Assembly (NCBI RefSeq): GCF_958979055.1
Contig: NC_084891.1
Coordinates: 7,032,501 to 7,096,500 of the forward strand
From: Alnus glutinosa
Taxonomy: Eukaryota > Streptophyta > Magnoliopsida > Fagales > Betulaceae
Direction: 5' to 3'
DNA: 64,000 bases
In this document: one piece after another, positions 1 to 11,962 of the stretch
Numbering within the stretch: position 1 is the first letter of the stretch
Layout of the letters: each line of letters opens with the position of its first letter
Notes under the pieces: model-generated
The model's database searches: none
Told to the model about the DNA's origin: nothing
Seen by the model: the letters and a program-made list of their open reading frames with translations, nothing else
Position numbers and translations under genes: made by a program

Positions 1-467
1 AAAATTTGTTAAAGATATGAGTGTTTTATTAAATAAATTTGTTTTTGATAATGTTTTGATTAGTTTTTTTTAATTTGTGCAAGTTTTGGTATAAAGTTAG
101 GAGTGTTTCAAAGAGAATTTTTTTTTTTCAAAAATTTGTTACAAATATGAGTGTCTAGTTTATAAATTTGTTTTTGATAATGTTTTGATTAGTTTGTGGT
201 TAGGTATTATTGTGCCCGTTTTTAATAATTTTCTTTTTTCTTTTTTGTGTATTGCCAAAAAAAAAAAAAACAAAAAACAAAAAGAAAGCATATGAACAAC
301 ATCTATAGTTGTGAACAGTAAAAACAAAGTTACTTATCTATATTGATCAATGGATCATCTTATGCTTCTTTTTTTTTTTAGTGTTTTGTAAGTAAATTAG
401 TTTTTGGTAATGGTTTGATAAAATTTGTTTTAAGTAATTAAAATCATATTGAACTTGTTTTAAGTTG
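1..467. repeat. AT-rich flank with degenerate direct repeat
   Basis: No gene is seen. A segment starting AAAATTTGTTAAAGATATGA at position 1 recurs in altered form near 129-195 (both run into TTTGTTTTTGATAATG). A related stretch lies on the far side of the Harbinger element near 6190-6260, so the element seems to have inserted into a locally repeated AT-rich sequence. Confidence 0.5.
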
Positions 468-619
468 TTAGAGCAATTGTAATGAACTCGCCAAAGTTTA
501 ATCAGATTTTGGCTAAAAAGTGTATTTTGGTTATTTTAGCTATCCACTTTTTAAAGACATCAAATATCAAACTCTCTAAATATTCTCTATTTCAAATAAA
601 TAGTATTTTTTATTGGTTT

Positions 620-1200
620 TAAAACAACCACTTCCAACCACTTTTAACTACCATGAAACCAAAATTTATTAAAAATTCAACGTCCATACAGCTCCAACAC
701 CCATCTAGCTTGTGAATGAATGAAAATAAAAGCTACCAATTAATGAAAATCATCTATAAATGACAATTGATGCTCCAACGCCCATGTATGCTCCAACGTC
801 ATTTTGTGAATTAATGACAATTGATGAGTATAGCTCCAACGCTCATATAAGCTCCAACTAATGACAATTGATGATCAGTACAAAAACCAACGCCCATTTT
901 ATGCTAAGAATTAATGGAAGTGGTTGGATGTTTTGCTCTTAATGACAACTAATGAGTACAAAAATGAAAAACCAAAGCCCATACTTGCTAAGAAGTAATG
1001 GAAGTCCCTGGATGCTTTAATGCCAACGCCCATACATGCTAAGAAGTAATGGAAGTCTCTGGATGCCAACGCCCATACATGCTAAGAAGTAATGGAAGTC
1101 TCTGGATGCTTCAATACCAACACCCATAAGAATTAATTGAAGTGGTTGGAAGTACAGTTTCCAACGTTTGTTCACATGGAAATCCAACGCCCATCTTGCT
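620..1200. repeat. Subterminal tandem repeats of the Harbinger element
   Basis: Short units built on CCAACGCCCAT and GCTAAGAAGTAATGGAAGT recur between the left end and the transposase. The clearest stretch is 985-1115, where GCTAAGAAGTAATGGAAGTC occurs three times. A related unit lies near 4590-4680, beyond the Myb-like gene. Subterminal repeats of this kind are common transposase-binding regions in class II elements; that role here is inference. Confidence 0.6.
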
Positions 1201-1282
1201 TTATTTATAGTGCACAACCTTTTGTTCACTAACATACTCAGAAAATTATATATTTTTTACTTTCAATCTTTGTTTTCTCTCT

Positions 1283-2553
1283 ATGGATCGCTCTCTTTTT
1301 CAAAAAATGCTTCTTATTGAATCTGACTCTGATGAAGAGTTAGAGATAATTGCAAAACTTGCTATGGAAGAAGAAAGATCAACAGTACATAGTGCTTCTA
1401 AACGACGTTGCACATTCATCATGTATGATAGCTTGCAAGCCGGGAAAGATCTTTTTCGTGACTATTTTACTGAACGGCCATTATATCCTCACAAATATTT
1501 TCGAAGGAGGTTTCGGATGAGTCGTCTTCTTTTTTGCCGTATTCAAAATGTGGTTGAAGCTCACGATCTTTATTTTGTCCAACGAAGAGATGGTTCCAAA
1601 AGACTCGGTTTTTCTTCCATTCAGAAGATTACTGCGACACTTAAGATGCTTGCATATGGTGTTACCGTTGACTTTATGGACGAATACTTGAAGATTGGAG
1701 AACCCACCGTATTAGAGAGTTTAAAAAAATTTGTTAAAGCGGTGATTTCAATTTTTTTATAAGAATACTTAACTTCACCCAACAATCAAGACATCGCTAG
1801 ATTGTTAGCGGAAGGTGAAAAACGTGGGTTTCCAGGCATGTTGGGGAGCATTGATTGCATGCACTAAAAATGGAAGAACTGTCCAACTTCGTGGCAAGGT
1901 ATGTATTTTGGTCATATCCACGAACCAACTATTATTTTGGAAGCAGTGGCTTCATATGATCTTTGGATATGACATGCTTTTTTTTGGGTTACCTGGGCCT
2001 TATAATGATATAAACGTGCTAGATAGATTTTTATTTTTATTTTCTGACCTTGCTCAAGGACGTGCTCCTCTTGTCAACTACACAATTAATGATCATAACT
2101 ATACAATGGGATACTACCTCGCTGATGGCATATATCCACAATGGGTAACATTTGTAAAAACAATTTCATCTCCCCAAGGGAATAGGAGAAAACACTATGC
2201 TGCAGCACAAGAGTGCAAGGAAGGATGTGGAGCGTGCCTTCAAAGTACTTCAAGCACCATTTGCAATAGTGCGTGGGCCTGCACGATTTTTTTACCCTGA
2301 AACGCTCAATGACATTATGATAGCATGTGTAATTTTACATAATATGATCGTTGAAGATGAACGGGATAACAATGGAGAAGAAGACTTCGAGTATGAACAA
2401 TTCAACCAACCACTTGAACCAGTGACCTCTGGGTCTACAAATGACTTTAGGGAGTTCATTCAAAGCCATCATTGTATTAGAGATACGGAAACTCACTCTC
2501 AACTCCAGTTGGACCTTGTCGAGCACTTATGGCAACTACATAGCGAGGCATAA
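1283..2553 (+). pseudogene. PIF/Harbinger (HARBI1/ALP1-like) transposase, broken
   Basis: The reading frame is interrupted but recognisable in order over about 420 codons. The N-terminal part (1283-1762, 159 codons) carries the family segment with RPLYPHKYFRRRFRMSRLLF. A GSIDCMH segment with the first catalytic Asp lies near 1846-1866 and is followed directly by TAA where the family usually has Trp. A PYNDINVLDR segment with the second Asp lies near 2000-2030. RKDVERAF, with the probable catalytic Glu, and an ILHNMIVEDERD segment lie in 2197-2553. At least three frame changes or stops separate these parts (near 1760, 1867 and 2200). The DDE nuclease would cut and paste the element; this copy cannot make an intact one. 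Confidence 0.87.
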
Positions 2554-3383
2554 GAACTTGTTATGATCATTATTATTGGTTATTTAGACAAACTTTTGTT
2601 ATTTAGGAACTTCTTATGATCACTTTTGGTTTGTATTAATGAATATGTACTAGTTTGCATAAGCAAATAGGTTTTCCCCTCTAAATTTCAATATCATATG
2701 TAAAACTAATTAATAATCGGTATGCTTTTCAATTTGCAAGTATATAGTTTCCTGTCACAAGCATAGTTTAATGGTGAAGGCACATCCAAGAAATGTGCAT
2801 GCAGATGTAATGCGCAGCTAACAATCATCAGATAGTCAAACAAGCAGATGTATATTCTTTTCAAGCACTTGTTTGAACTCTAAGCACCCAATCAGATTCC
2901 TATGCTCTATTTTCAAACTTTCCAAATTGAATAAAATTTCTACTTCCCTGATCAATAATTACTGAAATATTATTCCTCTAATTATCAATTTTCTACTTGA
3001 TGTGCACTAGTTGATTCGTACATTCAATTTCATGACCCGAAGTACTCCCACCCAACCTCTCCTTCCACATGGGTTCAGACTAGAACTTCCCCCTTGTAAT
3101 GGGTTGATGGGCTGATGTACAAGAATTAAATAGTTTCTCAACACAAGCATAGTTTAATGAGCAAACAAGTTTTCCCCTCTGCTCAACCAAACTGGATGAG
3201 TAAAACTGCAAGTGGTCAATCTGTTATGATTACTAAGAGTGAAATCCAAGCACAACAGGTTAAAAACAAAACACAGTAGATCCTTGGAAGACAATATTTT
3301 CATTATCAAAAAGACTATTTTTTTTAGCCTTCAGCATAAGAGAACACCAAGTTAGTTACAAGGGCTGCAAGATACACAAGCAG
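2554..3383. other. Harbinger internal spacer between convergent genes
   Basis: Non-coding DNA between the transposase and the Myb-like gene. It contains repeated pieces: CACAAGCATAGTTTAATG occurs near 2757 and 3141, and GGTTTTCCCCTCT/AGTTTTCCCCTCT near 2670 and 3169. The stretch around 3278-3312 (GATCCTTGGAAGACAATATT) has a near copy at about 5250-5280, beside the PPR fragment. Confidence 0.55.
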
Positions 3384-4546
3384 CTACATATTCACAACAA
3401 AAAGAACTAACAAAAAAAGAGAGTGATATTCTTGCCCATCTTCATTTAAATGACTTGTATCCATGAACATAAACTCCTTTTCCTCTCTCTCTTCTTTCAA
3501 CCGAAGTGCTTTTTCTCTCAAGCGCAAATCCCCATCTCTAAGGGGGACTTCATCTTTCTTAAAGAGTACTTCCTCTTGCTTAAGGCGCACTTCCTCTTTC
3601 TTAAGAAGAAACATCTCTTTGTCCAGCTCACGTGCTTCCTCAAATAGTCTTGTTTTCTTCTTCTTATCTTCATTTATGTCATTCAAAATCACAACAACAC
3701 CTGGATTCGTTTTTTCGGTACTCTTTTGTTTGTTTGTTTTTTCGGCTTTTCGGCCTATTGGTCGCTCCAAGTTTATAAAAGCTTCGGGTGAGGCCTCGTC
3801 TTTCTCTAGATTTATTGAATCTTGAGTATTAGTACGAGATTTCACAACAGATTTTCTCTTTGGTTTTGTAGTAGTTTCTTTATGAGCCAATCATTTTGGA
3901 TGAAACCTTAACAATAACCAACAATGTTCAAAGTAAAATGTTGTCCCTTAAAGCTCGTGATACATGAGTTTTGCCTTCCCAATTTGAAAAAAATTACAAA
4001 ATTTAACCTAATTAGAATCTTTTGGGATAAATAGAACATATTCCAAAAATATTGATAAGTAGTCACAATTAGAACATACCTTTGAGGCCTTAATTCAACT
4101 TGGGCTAAGTAACCACAAAACTTATTTACCGCTTGTTGAATTACAAACCATCTATTCACTAAAGAGTTCGGATTACGGTTCAAATTAAAGGTCTTGTGCC
4201 CATGAAAGTACTCCCAATTTCTACCCCAATATTTCTTATGTTTTTGTTCATTTCCTTGAACTGCATCCATGGTAATTTCAATCCACGAAGATATTAGCAT
4301 ATTGTCTTCGTCCATGTTGAAGTTGCCACCCCGTAATGGTTTTTTAACAATGACTTCAACCTCCTCCATTTGGGGTGAATGCTCTTCGTGTTCAAACATT
4401 GTGCTTGTAGTTTTTATGAAAATGTCATCAACACTATCAACACTAAGAAGATTGGTGAAGTATGTGACTTGATTTGAATCCATTCCTAAAATCAAACATC
4501 CATGGATCACAAACAGATTTTCTGGTCTCGTAAAGTAACCATTCAA
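3384..4546 (-). pseudogene. Myb/SANT-like partner gene of the Harbinger element
   Basis: This is the second gene usual in plant PIF/Harbinger elements, a trihelix/Myb-SANT-like DNA-binding protein that helps the transposase. The upstream part (4546 down to about 4080; a likely start is the ATG at 4483) reads NFNMDEDNMLISSWIEIT, the start of the SANT-like domain, followed by a WGRNWEYFHGHK segment. A donor GTATG follows RPQR at 4080/4079. The downstream part (3890-3384) is a Lys/Glu-rich coiled-coil tail resembling the NAM-associated C-terminal domain. Just before it the frame reads FEHCWLLLRFHPK then TGA (3891-3893), where the family normally has Trp. This nonsense codon, and no confirmed acceptor, make it a pseudogene. 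Confidence 0.72.
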
Positions 4547-5209
4547 CTTATGACAACTAAAACAGAAATGTATGACAATGAAAGCTAAGGAATAATGGAA
4601 GTGGTTGGAATGACAGCTCCAACGCCTATCTTGTGAATGAATGACAATGAAAGCTAAGGAATAATGAACATCATCTTAAAAAAAATTAATGAACATCATC
4701 AGGAAATTAATGAGTACAACTCCAAGCACATCATCAACAATATAGGCAACAGGGAAAAGAGGAAATCAACAAGAAGCAAAAAAATCCCTATCTAGATCAA
4801 CCAAACTAGATGAGTAAACCTGCAAGTGGATAACACTGATTATATAGTCTATAAAAGATGAAAAAATCTCATATCATTTTTCTCCGGTCTCTAAATCATT
4901 CACTTCTCTTCTAAAAAAATGTAAACTTCCAAAATTGCAACAAATATTGATAAACATCCACCATCAGCCATGAACAAAATAAATCACACACAAGTTTACT
5001 AGATTCAAAATAAAGTCAAGGCCAAAAATTGTAGAAAAGCTAAAGGTTGGCAATGATATCTACATAAACAATCTGATGTACTAAACAGCAAGCCAAGAGA
5101 TTCGACACCCAAAGAAGTAAAAACTGATACCTAAAGCCAAAGATAAAAAAATCAATACGAAAGGAGTAAGGGCACAACTTGAGGAATAATAGGAAGCAAC
5201 AAGATTGAA
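4547..5209. other. Harbinger internal non-coding DNA
   Basis: AT-rich, with remnants of the subterminal repeats (4590-4680). A copy of a segment also found near 3180-3225 (CCAAACTAGATGAGTAAA) lies near 4800-4835. No gene is seen. Confidence 0.5.
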
Positions 5210-5578
5210 TCATATGAAGCCCTCAACTCCACATCCCCCAGGAAAAACAACAGATCCTTGGAAGAAAATATTTTCATTATCATTATATTTCAACTCCACA
5301 AAATGATCCAACTCCAAATTATATTTCCAAGCAATTACATGAATCAGTCTACCCATTTGGAGGTCTGTTATATCCCTACAAGCCCTTATCATTGAAGGCA
5401 TTGTATAATTATCCAGCCACACCCCACACCGAATAATCTCCCTAAATGTCCCAAAACAGGTCATATAATTACCGAATTTAGCAAACCCACTAACCATTAC
5501 ACTATTACTAGCTGGGTTTATCTTTCTCATCCCATGCACCAAATAAGGCATACGCATCACCCAGAACCCACAAGCCAA
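5210..5578 (-). pseudogene. Captured PPR-protein fragment inside the Harbinger element
   Basis: A 122-codon open frame whose middle 80 residues look like a stretch of a plant PLS-class pentatricopeptide protein. It reads NSVMVSGFAKFGNYMTCFGT, then FREIIRCGVWLDNYTMPSMI, then RACRDITDLQMGRLIH, the spacing and wording of two successive PPR motifs. The C-terminal part (DNENIFFQGSVV onward) leaves the PPR pattern, so the homology ends abruptly. It lies inside the inverted ends of the Harbinger element and is not a transposon gene, so it is best read as a host fragment picked up by the element. No start-to-stop PPR gene remains. Function is unlikely. Confidence 0.62.
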
Positions 5579-6141
5579 ATGTAACCAACCAACATATCAA
5601 ATACAACCGACATCAAAGCAAAATCAAAAGAACCAATCTTGCACATCAAAACAAAAGCAAAAGAACCAAACTTGAGAATTGGGTATGACAGAGAACTCAT
5701 GTAGAAGAAGGAAGGCCAAAGAGATGGTTCTCGTGGAGAACTGGAACGAGAGCTTGCCAAGAAACCAGGCTAGGCAAGCCTCTTTAATTAGCTCTGAACA
5801 GATCCTGTGAGACCTATCACAAACCAAAATCAAAATCTGAGATCAGAATCAAAACCCATAAAAAAATCAAACCAAAATCAAACCTGGGATTCACAGAAGC
5901 TTCAAAGAGGGAAGGACCTCAACCTTTTCTTGGCTTCAAGACATCGAGAAAGTGGGAAGGCTGAATAAAGAAATAGAAAATATGAAGAGACGAGGGAAGT
6001 TTGGCTCCGTAGACTAGACGAGCAGGTCTGACAATCGTCAAATTTACTGTAGCACTGAGGAGCTTGCTGTAGAGGTGATTTTGTGGAAACTCGGCAGAAT
6101 TTGGCGAAAAAGCTACTTTGACAACTTCACTGCGAATGCTC
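5579..6141. other. Right end region of the Harbinger element
   Basis: No supported gene. Small minus-strand frames (5557-5833, 5919-6215) show no family pattern. The last 26 bases form the right inverted terminal repeat. Confidence 0.45.
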
Positions 6142-8007
6142 TTAGAGTGTATTGTACGCGACTTGATTAAGTAAAAAAGAAAAAAGATTAGAGTGTTTTG
6201 TGATTTTATTTTCAAAGGTTGGAGTGTTGTTTACTAAATGTGTTTTTGACAAAGTTCTGATTAATTTGCTTTAATTTTTTGGGTTAATATGTTTTGTACT
6301 AGTCTACACATGCTTTTGATGAATTTGTTTGAAGTAAAAAAAGGTGACAGATTGTCAAATTGGCACCAAGTCTATTGTAATTTGGCAGATTGTTGTTGTC
6401 CTAAGTCCTAACCTAAAAACAACTTGCACGTTTTTTAGAAATTCATTCAAAAAAACTATTTGATATTATGAATTCGCGAAAAAAATACTTTGACAATTAT
6501 TTTGTAAACACAAGTGGATGGATGGGACCGAGAAAAGAACACACTTAAATGAAAATCACCTCCATGGAAATGATTTGGTGAACAAAAAATTAAGTTGGAA
6601 TTCGACTGGTATGAGATATTTTTTGGTTAAAAAAAAAAGGATGTCCATTAAAAAACTAAGTTATAACATATTAGTTCTCATGCTAGTCCATTAGGTGATT
6701 GAAAAAAAAAATTATACTTAAAAGAAAAAAAAAAAAAAACACACAGATCTACCAAAATTAAAACAACAATTAAAACAATAATAACAAATCAACAAAATTA
6801 TGCAGGAACTCGACTTGTATGAGAAATGATCTTAAAAATCCAAACCAACAAACATGAACAACATTTGAACATTAAAAACAGAATATACAAAAAATAATAA
6901 CAACATAATAAATCCCCTTAACAGTCCCTGAAATACAGAGTTCTTGTGCAAATTACAAATAAAAAATGAAACAATAATCAACAACAACAAAGTATGAAAT
7001 TGAAACTAACCCTCCAAGACCGTATTCTTGGAACGACCACATGGACTGTCTTAACTAGAGGAGTTGAGTATCGTTCGGTGTTGGAACCAATTCAGGAAGA
7101 ATGCTCATCCGAGGAAGAAGGCTTCTCTAAAGACATTGAGGTTCTACCTTCTGATGCACGATCTTATAGCCAATTTCTGTCTATTGTGCGAGGCCGTCAC
7201 TCACAACACAAAGCCCAAAAAATTTTAGGTTCAAGTCTAATAAATATAATACAAGCAAATAACGCAAAAATCACCTACCTCTCTGATGGGTGAAAGACCC
7301 CAACCTGTTATTCTCTGCCGGCGAATATTGCTGCAACAGGCGGAATGAGGTGATGGAAGCCTAAAAAGCACCCTGACACGCTGCTTTTCAAGCAATAGTA
7401 ACACGATTTCTTTTCTCTTGGGTTTCTTGTTCGCCAGGAGGAAGAAAATGAGAGAAAGTTGCGGTGTATGTTTTACACCCAACAGAATTCCAATACACTC
7501 ACGTGTCCTTAGAGTCTGAGCATGTTTATTGATAAGACAAAAGCTTGAATTTACTATTCCAAGAAAAAGCAGATGTTACAATGCGGGAGTGGTTGGGTGT
7601 GTGCACGCGGATATGTATGAATGCAACCGACTGACGAGATTCAGCCATTGTATATCGTGATTTACTCCAACGGTCGCCACAAGATCAAAAAAACAAATAG
7701 CATTTATCGACATACACGTTAGTCTTGCATGAGGCCTGCGTCTGAAAACGCGGTCCCACCATCTCATCATTGAACAGCCGGTTTGAGAGTAGCATTTAAT
7801 GCTACAAAACTCAAAAGTCACGCCTCTGATAACTGTTAGCTCAGATGAGCAAAATTCACGCCTCTGTAATCATTTCACCTCGAAATTCAAACTATATTCA
7901 AACAGCTTTTGAGTTTCATTCAGCTTGGTTCCAGGTTTCGGGTTTTTGAATAAAAACCTGGTTCGAATATTGAATAATATTCGAACCAAACAGACCATTA
8001 AGAAACT

Positions 8008-8009
<2 letters not shown>

Positions 8010-8086
<77 letters not shown>
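8010..8086. repeat. (TA)n microsatellite
   Basis: About 38 uninterrupted TA/AT dinucleotides. The Ile-Tyr open frames over it are artefacts. Confidence 0.95.
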
Positions 8087-8092
<6 letters not shown>

Positions 8093-8301
8093 TAAAACTA
8101 AATAATAAAACAATTAAAAAAATATTAAAATTAAAAATTAAAAAAGAAAAAGGTAAAGTGACTGGAGCCACCCATTGTCGGTAAGAATGGCCCATGGGTT
8201 GATTTAGCCACTCCAATTAGCAAAGCAGGGGTGGCTTGAAAGACAAAAATAACCTTACAATTTTTTGATTAAGACAAAAATGCCCCTATAAATTCAAAAA
8301 G

Positions 8302-8305
<4 letters not shown>

Positions 8306-8360
<55 letters not shown>
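8306..8360. repeat. (TA)n microsatellite
   Basis: An uninterrupted AT/TA run followed by a T9 run. Confidence 0.93.
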
Positions 8361-8371
<11 letters not shown>

Positions 8372-9591
8372 ATTAGAAAATTATATATATATTTTTTTAA
8401 AAAAAGAAATCTAATTTTTTTATTTTAAATACGAAAATTTTTTATTTCTATGAAAAAAAAATTAATTTAGAAAATAACGAAAAATTTGAAATTTGAAATT
8501 TTAAAATTTGTCCACCCCTAGTTTTTATGTATTTCTTTTTATTTTTATTTTTTTTTATATTTTAGTTTTAGTTTTAGTTTTAGTTTTTTTTTTTTGAAGA
8601 AAAAAATTAGTATTTAATTTGTTTTATTAAGAGTATTTTCACCATTTGAGAGATGATTGACAATTTTTAGTAGTTTGAGGGAGACATTATCAATTGGGTG
8701 GTAGTTTGAAGGAGTATGTGGACTTCATCCTTAGATTAACCATATAAATTTTTACTAATACTACTACTATTTGAGAGCCTTATTTCATTGTAGACTGCCT
8801 AACTCGCTTAGTGTAAGAGTCCGCCCTACCAAAAAAAAAAAAAAAAAAAAAAGATTGAAATTTTGGTTACTACCCATATATGCATACTTCTCTGTTGCTT
8901 TCATCAATTTTATAATTGAAAAAGAGCAGTTTTATTATGTTCTTGTCTTACGCATAAGCTGTTCAATAATGGTGTTAGTGTCATGTTTTAGGAACTTGAT
9001 TTCTTAATCAGGTCAATTAGTTTGAACTGGTTTGCCTAGGAACCTCATAACGCTAGTGATCGAGAGCAGCTTTAATCTTTCCATTTCTACAATTGGTGAA
9101 AATTTGTGTCTTGTCATTTACATGATTTGAGCAAAAACTCTTTTTGCTTGAACAAAGAAATCCTCTTTTGGCTGGTTTTGAAGCCATACTTGGGCTGTGT
9201 GTAGTGTTTGTTCAGCTGGAAAGCTTGTTTCATCTTCCATATATGATGGCCTAGGGGTGTAAACAAACAAAACTGTCTGTGAGCTAGCTCGCTCGAGATC
9301 AGCTAGGTAATGGTCTGCTCAAGCGCAACTCGAGTATTAAATGTGCCGCTTGTGAACACGAAAATATGCTTGATTACTAAACAATATATACTCGTATAAA
9401 ATTCAGCTCAGCTTGAATACCGTTCGTGAACAAGATTGTATAAAGCTCGTCTCGTGTGTGTATATATATATTGGATCCTCCTTGTATTTGCTTGCTCACA
9501 AGTGTCTCATACGGGCCACACCAATAAAATAAAAGCAAACACACACCCTTTACAATAATATTTTTTTCAAAGTTAGATCTACGTTCCTCTG

Positions 9592-10218
9592 ATGGTCCCT
9601 GTCTTCCACACGCCATTCCACCATCATCACCGGCGTTCTAGCTCCTCGCCGCCACCAGCTGCGCCTCATTCCGCCTCACACGCGCCGCCGCCGGGTGCCT
9701 TGTTGCCCTCCACTCTGCCAAACACTGGAGTTGCCTTTTTTGGCTTTTTTATTGTTTATTTATTTTCGTTTTATTATGTTGCTTGGGTTTTAGTCTCCCT
9801 TTAAGGAGGACTCTTGTATTTGGATTTGTGTTTGTACCTCTCTTTTCTACAATCTCAAATTTGGATTATTATAGTGCTTCTACCGCTTTAACCACTTTCG
9901 CATGGTTGTTGTTGTTACCAAGTGGGGGTACAGATGGATTTGTCTTATTATTTGTCCTTTTAGCTTTTTAACCACCTTGTGCAATCCTGGCCTTTGAGAG
10001 CATCAAATAATTTGTTTGACCCATTTTCTACCTTTCGTAATTATTTCAGTGCTATTTTAGTTTGGTTTAGGTCTATTGTTAGGGAGTCCACCCCTTTTTC
10101 ATCTATAAGATCGTCCTTTTCTTTTTTCTTTTGGATAAGAAATTAAATATCCTCCCCGGTAACCAATTTTTCTTATTCAATTAAAATAAAAATAAAAATA
10201 AAAATAAAAATAAAAATA
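9592..10218 (+). mobile_element. A-tailed retroposon, copy 1
   Basis: The 3' half (about 9905-10180) matches the sequence at 29203-29455 in the same order: GGGGTACAGATG, then TTAGTTTGGTTT, then TCTATTGTT, then a GAG(T/C)CCAC segment, then CATCTATAAGATC. It ends in an A-rich tail of AAAAT units (10180-10218). A shared body plus an A-rich 3' tail in both copies indicates target-primed retrotransposition (LINE or LINE-dependent element). The proposed 5' limit at the CCT/GCC-rich segment near 9592 is a guess. No reverse transcriptase is visible. Confidence 0.55.
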
Positions 10219-11256
10219 GTTGGCTTGTCCGGTTATTCCACATGAAATAAGTACGGAAAAATTTTCACCTAAGTAATCTATAAAAGAGATGCAAACCTTT
10301 TTTATTAAGCAAAGGCTCCAGTTATTCCACATGGAAAGAGTATGGAGAATTTTTTGCCCAAATAATCTATAAAAAGGGATGCAAGTCTCTTCTTTTGAGC
10401 CAAGCCACGTGTGTCATCACCCATGCCAGCAAAAGTAAATTTGAGTTTTATTTACAAAGTTGTCTGCACTTAATTTAATGGTTTTTTACTAATATTATTT
10501 AATTCAATTTGTCTCATTTGATGGTTGGGAAGATGAGTTGTTTAAGCTAAAGATTTCTTTTTTGTTTTTTCAAAAAATATTTTATATAAATTCTTCATTA
10601 GCGGAGCTGCCTGGTGAACCGAATTTTTAGTACTCGGCTTGCCTAGCAGGCGAGCTTGAGCTCGAGCTCAAGCTTGCACAAGAACTTCTCCTTGACGAGC
10701 CGAGCCAAACTCAAATTTTACTACTTGTCACGAGCTCAAACTTGCGAAAATTTTAAATGAGCAAAGTTTGGACGGAGGTACTATTTTCGTCTTTTCCATA
10801 ACACAGGTACATCTAGAATAAAAAAAAAAATAATAAAGCAAGTACAAATAGAAAAAAAAAAAAAAAAAAAAATTAAAAAATTAAAACCACAGGAGTCAAA
10901 AAAGTAATTAACCCTTTTAATTTAAAAACTCATCTCTACCAAATCCAAAAATACCCACATTGCTTTCACCATAACGGAAAATCAACCAATCATCCAAATT
11001 AACAGCAAACAAAACCATAATCATTACAATAGATACCCAATCGACCATCAAGCAACGATCGCCCACTCCCATTCGACAGGAAAATCCCCTAAACTTAAAA
11101 ACACAATTCAAGAACACTCCACAAAATTTGTCTTTATTTATAATTTATTAAGTTAGTCTTTCGTTTAACATTAATTATTTAAATGGCCAAGCTTGTCGAC
11201 CACTTCTTCCATAATTTATAATTTATCTTGATTTTTTTTTTTTGGAGCACTTTTTC

Positions 11257-11295
<39 letters not shown>

Positions 11296-11475
11296 AAAAA
11301 AAAAACGACGAAAAGATATTATTCATTTGTTCTTTCTTGAATGAATGGAAATTAGGAGGAATGAGATTTTTTTTTTTTTTTTTTAATTTTTTTGTATTCT
11401 TTTTAACTTTATTTGAAATTACGAATAAAAAAAAAAGAAAAAAAAAAGAAAAAAAAAATTATGCTTTTTTCTTTT
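10219..11475. other. AT-rich spacer with an 89 bp direct repeat and poly(A) tracts
   Basis: GGTTATTCCACATGAAATAA at about 10229 recurs as AGTTATTCCACATGGAAAGA near 10319, each followed by a related stretch including AATCTATAAAA and GATGCAA. Long A runs lie near 10850-10871 and 11261-11292. No gene is supported. Confidence 0.5.
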
Positions 11476-11579
11476 GAGTAATGAATGAATACCACCCAAA
11501 GATACAACTTTTCACCACCTTGCCTATGTGGCAAGGTGGTCTCCCACTATTTTTTGAATTTTTTTATTTTTTAAAAATA

Positions 11580-11762
11580 GAGTAATGATTGAACACCATC
11601 TAAAGACACAGCTTTTCACCAATTTGTCTATGTGGCAAGGTGGTCCCCCACTACTTTTTGAATTTTTTTATTTTTTAACAATAAATTAAGGCAGAGGACC
11701 ACCTTGTTACATAGACAAGGTGGTAAGAAGTTGTATCTTTGGATGGTGTTCAATCATTACTC
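11580..11762. mobile_element. Hairpin MITE, inner element 1
   Basis: 183 bp. The left arm begins GAGTAATGATTGAACACCAT; the right arm in reverse complement from 11762 begins GAGTAATGATTGAACACCAT as well. It is flanked by TTAAAAATA at 11571-11579 and at 11763-11771, a perfect 9 bp target duplication. It sits in the AT-rich loop of the outer element. Confidence 0.88.
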
Positions 11763-11782
11763 TTAAAAATAAATTAAGATGT

Positions 11783-11962
11783 GTAATGATTCACTACCAC
11801 CTAAATATACAACTTTTCACCACCTTGCCTATGTGGCAAGGTGGTCCCCCACTTTAATTTATTTTTAAAAAATAAAAAAAACTCAAAAAATAGTGGGGGA
11901 CCACCTTGCCACATAGGCAAGATGGTGAAAAGTTGTATCTTTGGGTGACATTGAATCATTAC
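11783..11962. mobile_element. Hairpin MITE, inner element 2
   Basis: About 180 bp with arms of the same family: GTAATGATTCACTACCACCT on the left, and the reverse complement of the right arm reads GTAATGATTCAATGTCACCC. No clean 9 bp duplication is visible, so it may have inserted earlier or lost a few bases. Confidence 0.65.

Larger units (their letters stand above)
471..6141 (+). mobile_element. PIF/Harbinger DNA transposon
   Basis: The left end begins GAGCAATTGTAATGAACT at 471. The reverse complement of the right end begins GAGCATTCGCAGTGAAGT at 6141. The first 26 bases match at 19 positions without gaps. Both ends are flanked by TTA (468-470 and 6142-6144), the 3 bp target duplication typical of PIF/Harbinger. 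Inside are the two genes expected of this superfamily, a DDE transposase on the plus strand and a Myb/SANT-like protein on the minus strand, arranged convergently. Both are broken, so the copy is not autonomous. It also holds many internal direct repeats and a PPR-like fragment at 5210-5578. Confidence 0.88.
6145..9560. other. AT-rich intergenic DNA without a recognised gene
   Basis: No confident gene. A 99-codon plus-strand frame at 6994-7293, rich in Glu and Ser in the middle, is open but unrecognised. Long (TA)n runs lie at 8010-8086 and 8306-8360. A GGAGCCACCC/GGGGTGGCTTG region lies near 8164-8240. Near 9252-9450 is a degraded stretch rich in GAGCTAGCTCGCTCGAG that pairs loosely in opposite orientation with GAGCTTGAGCTCGAGCTC near 10653-10675, possibly the ends of one old element. 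Confidence 0.4.

Noticed and set aside
6994-7293. 99-codon frame as a gene
   Set aside because: No family likeness, no supporting splice pattern or repeat conservation; left as an unrecognised frame in the spacer entry.
7916-8216. Minus-strand open frames with long Ile-Tyr repeats (also near 28000, 39082-39327, 50960-51274)
   Set aside because: They are translations of (TA)n microsatellites, not proteins.
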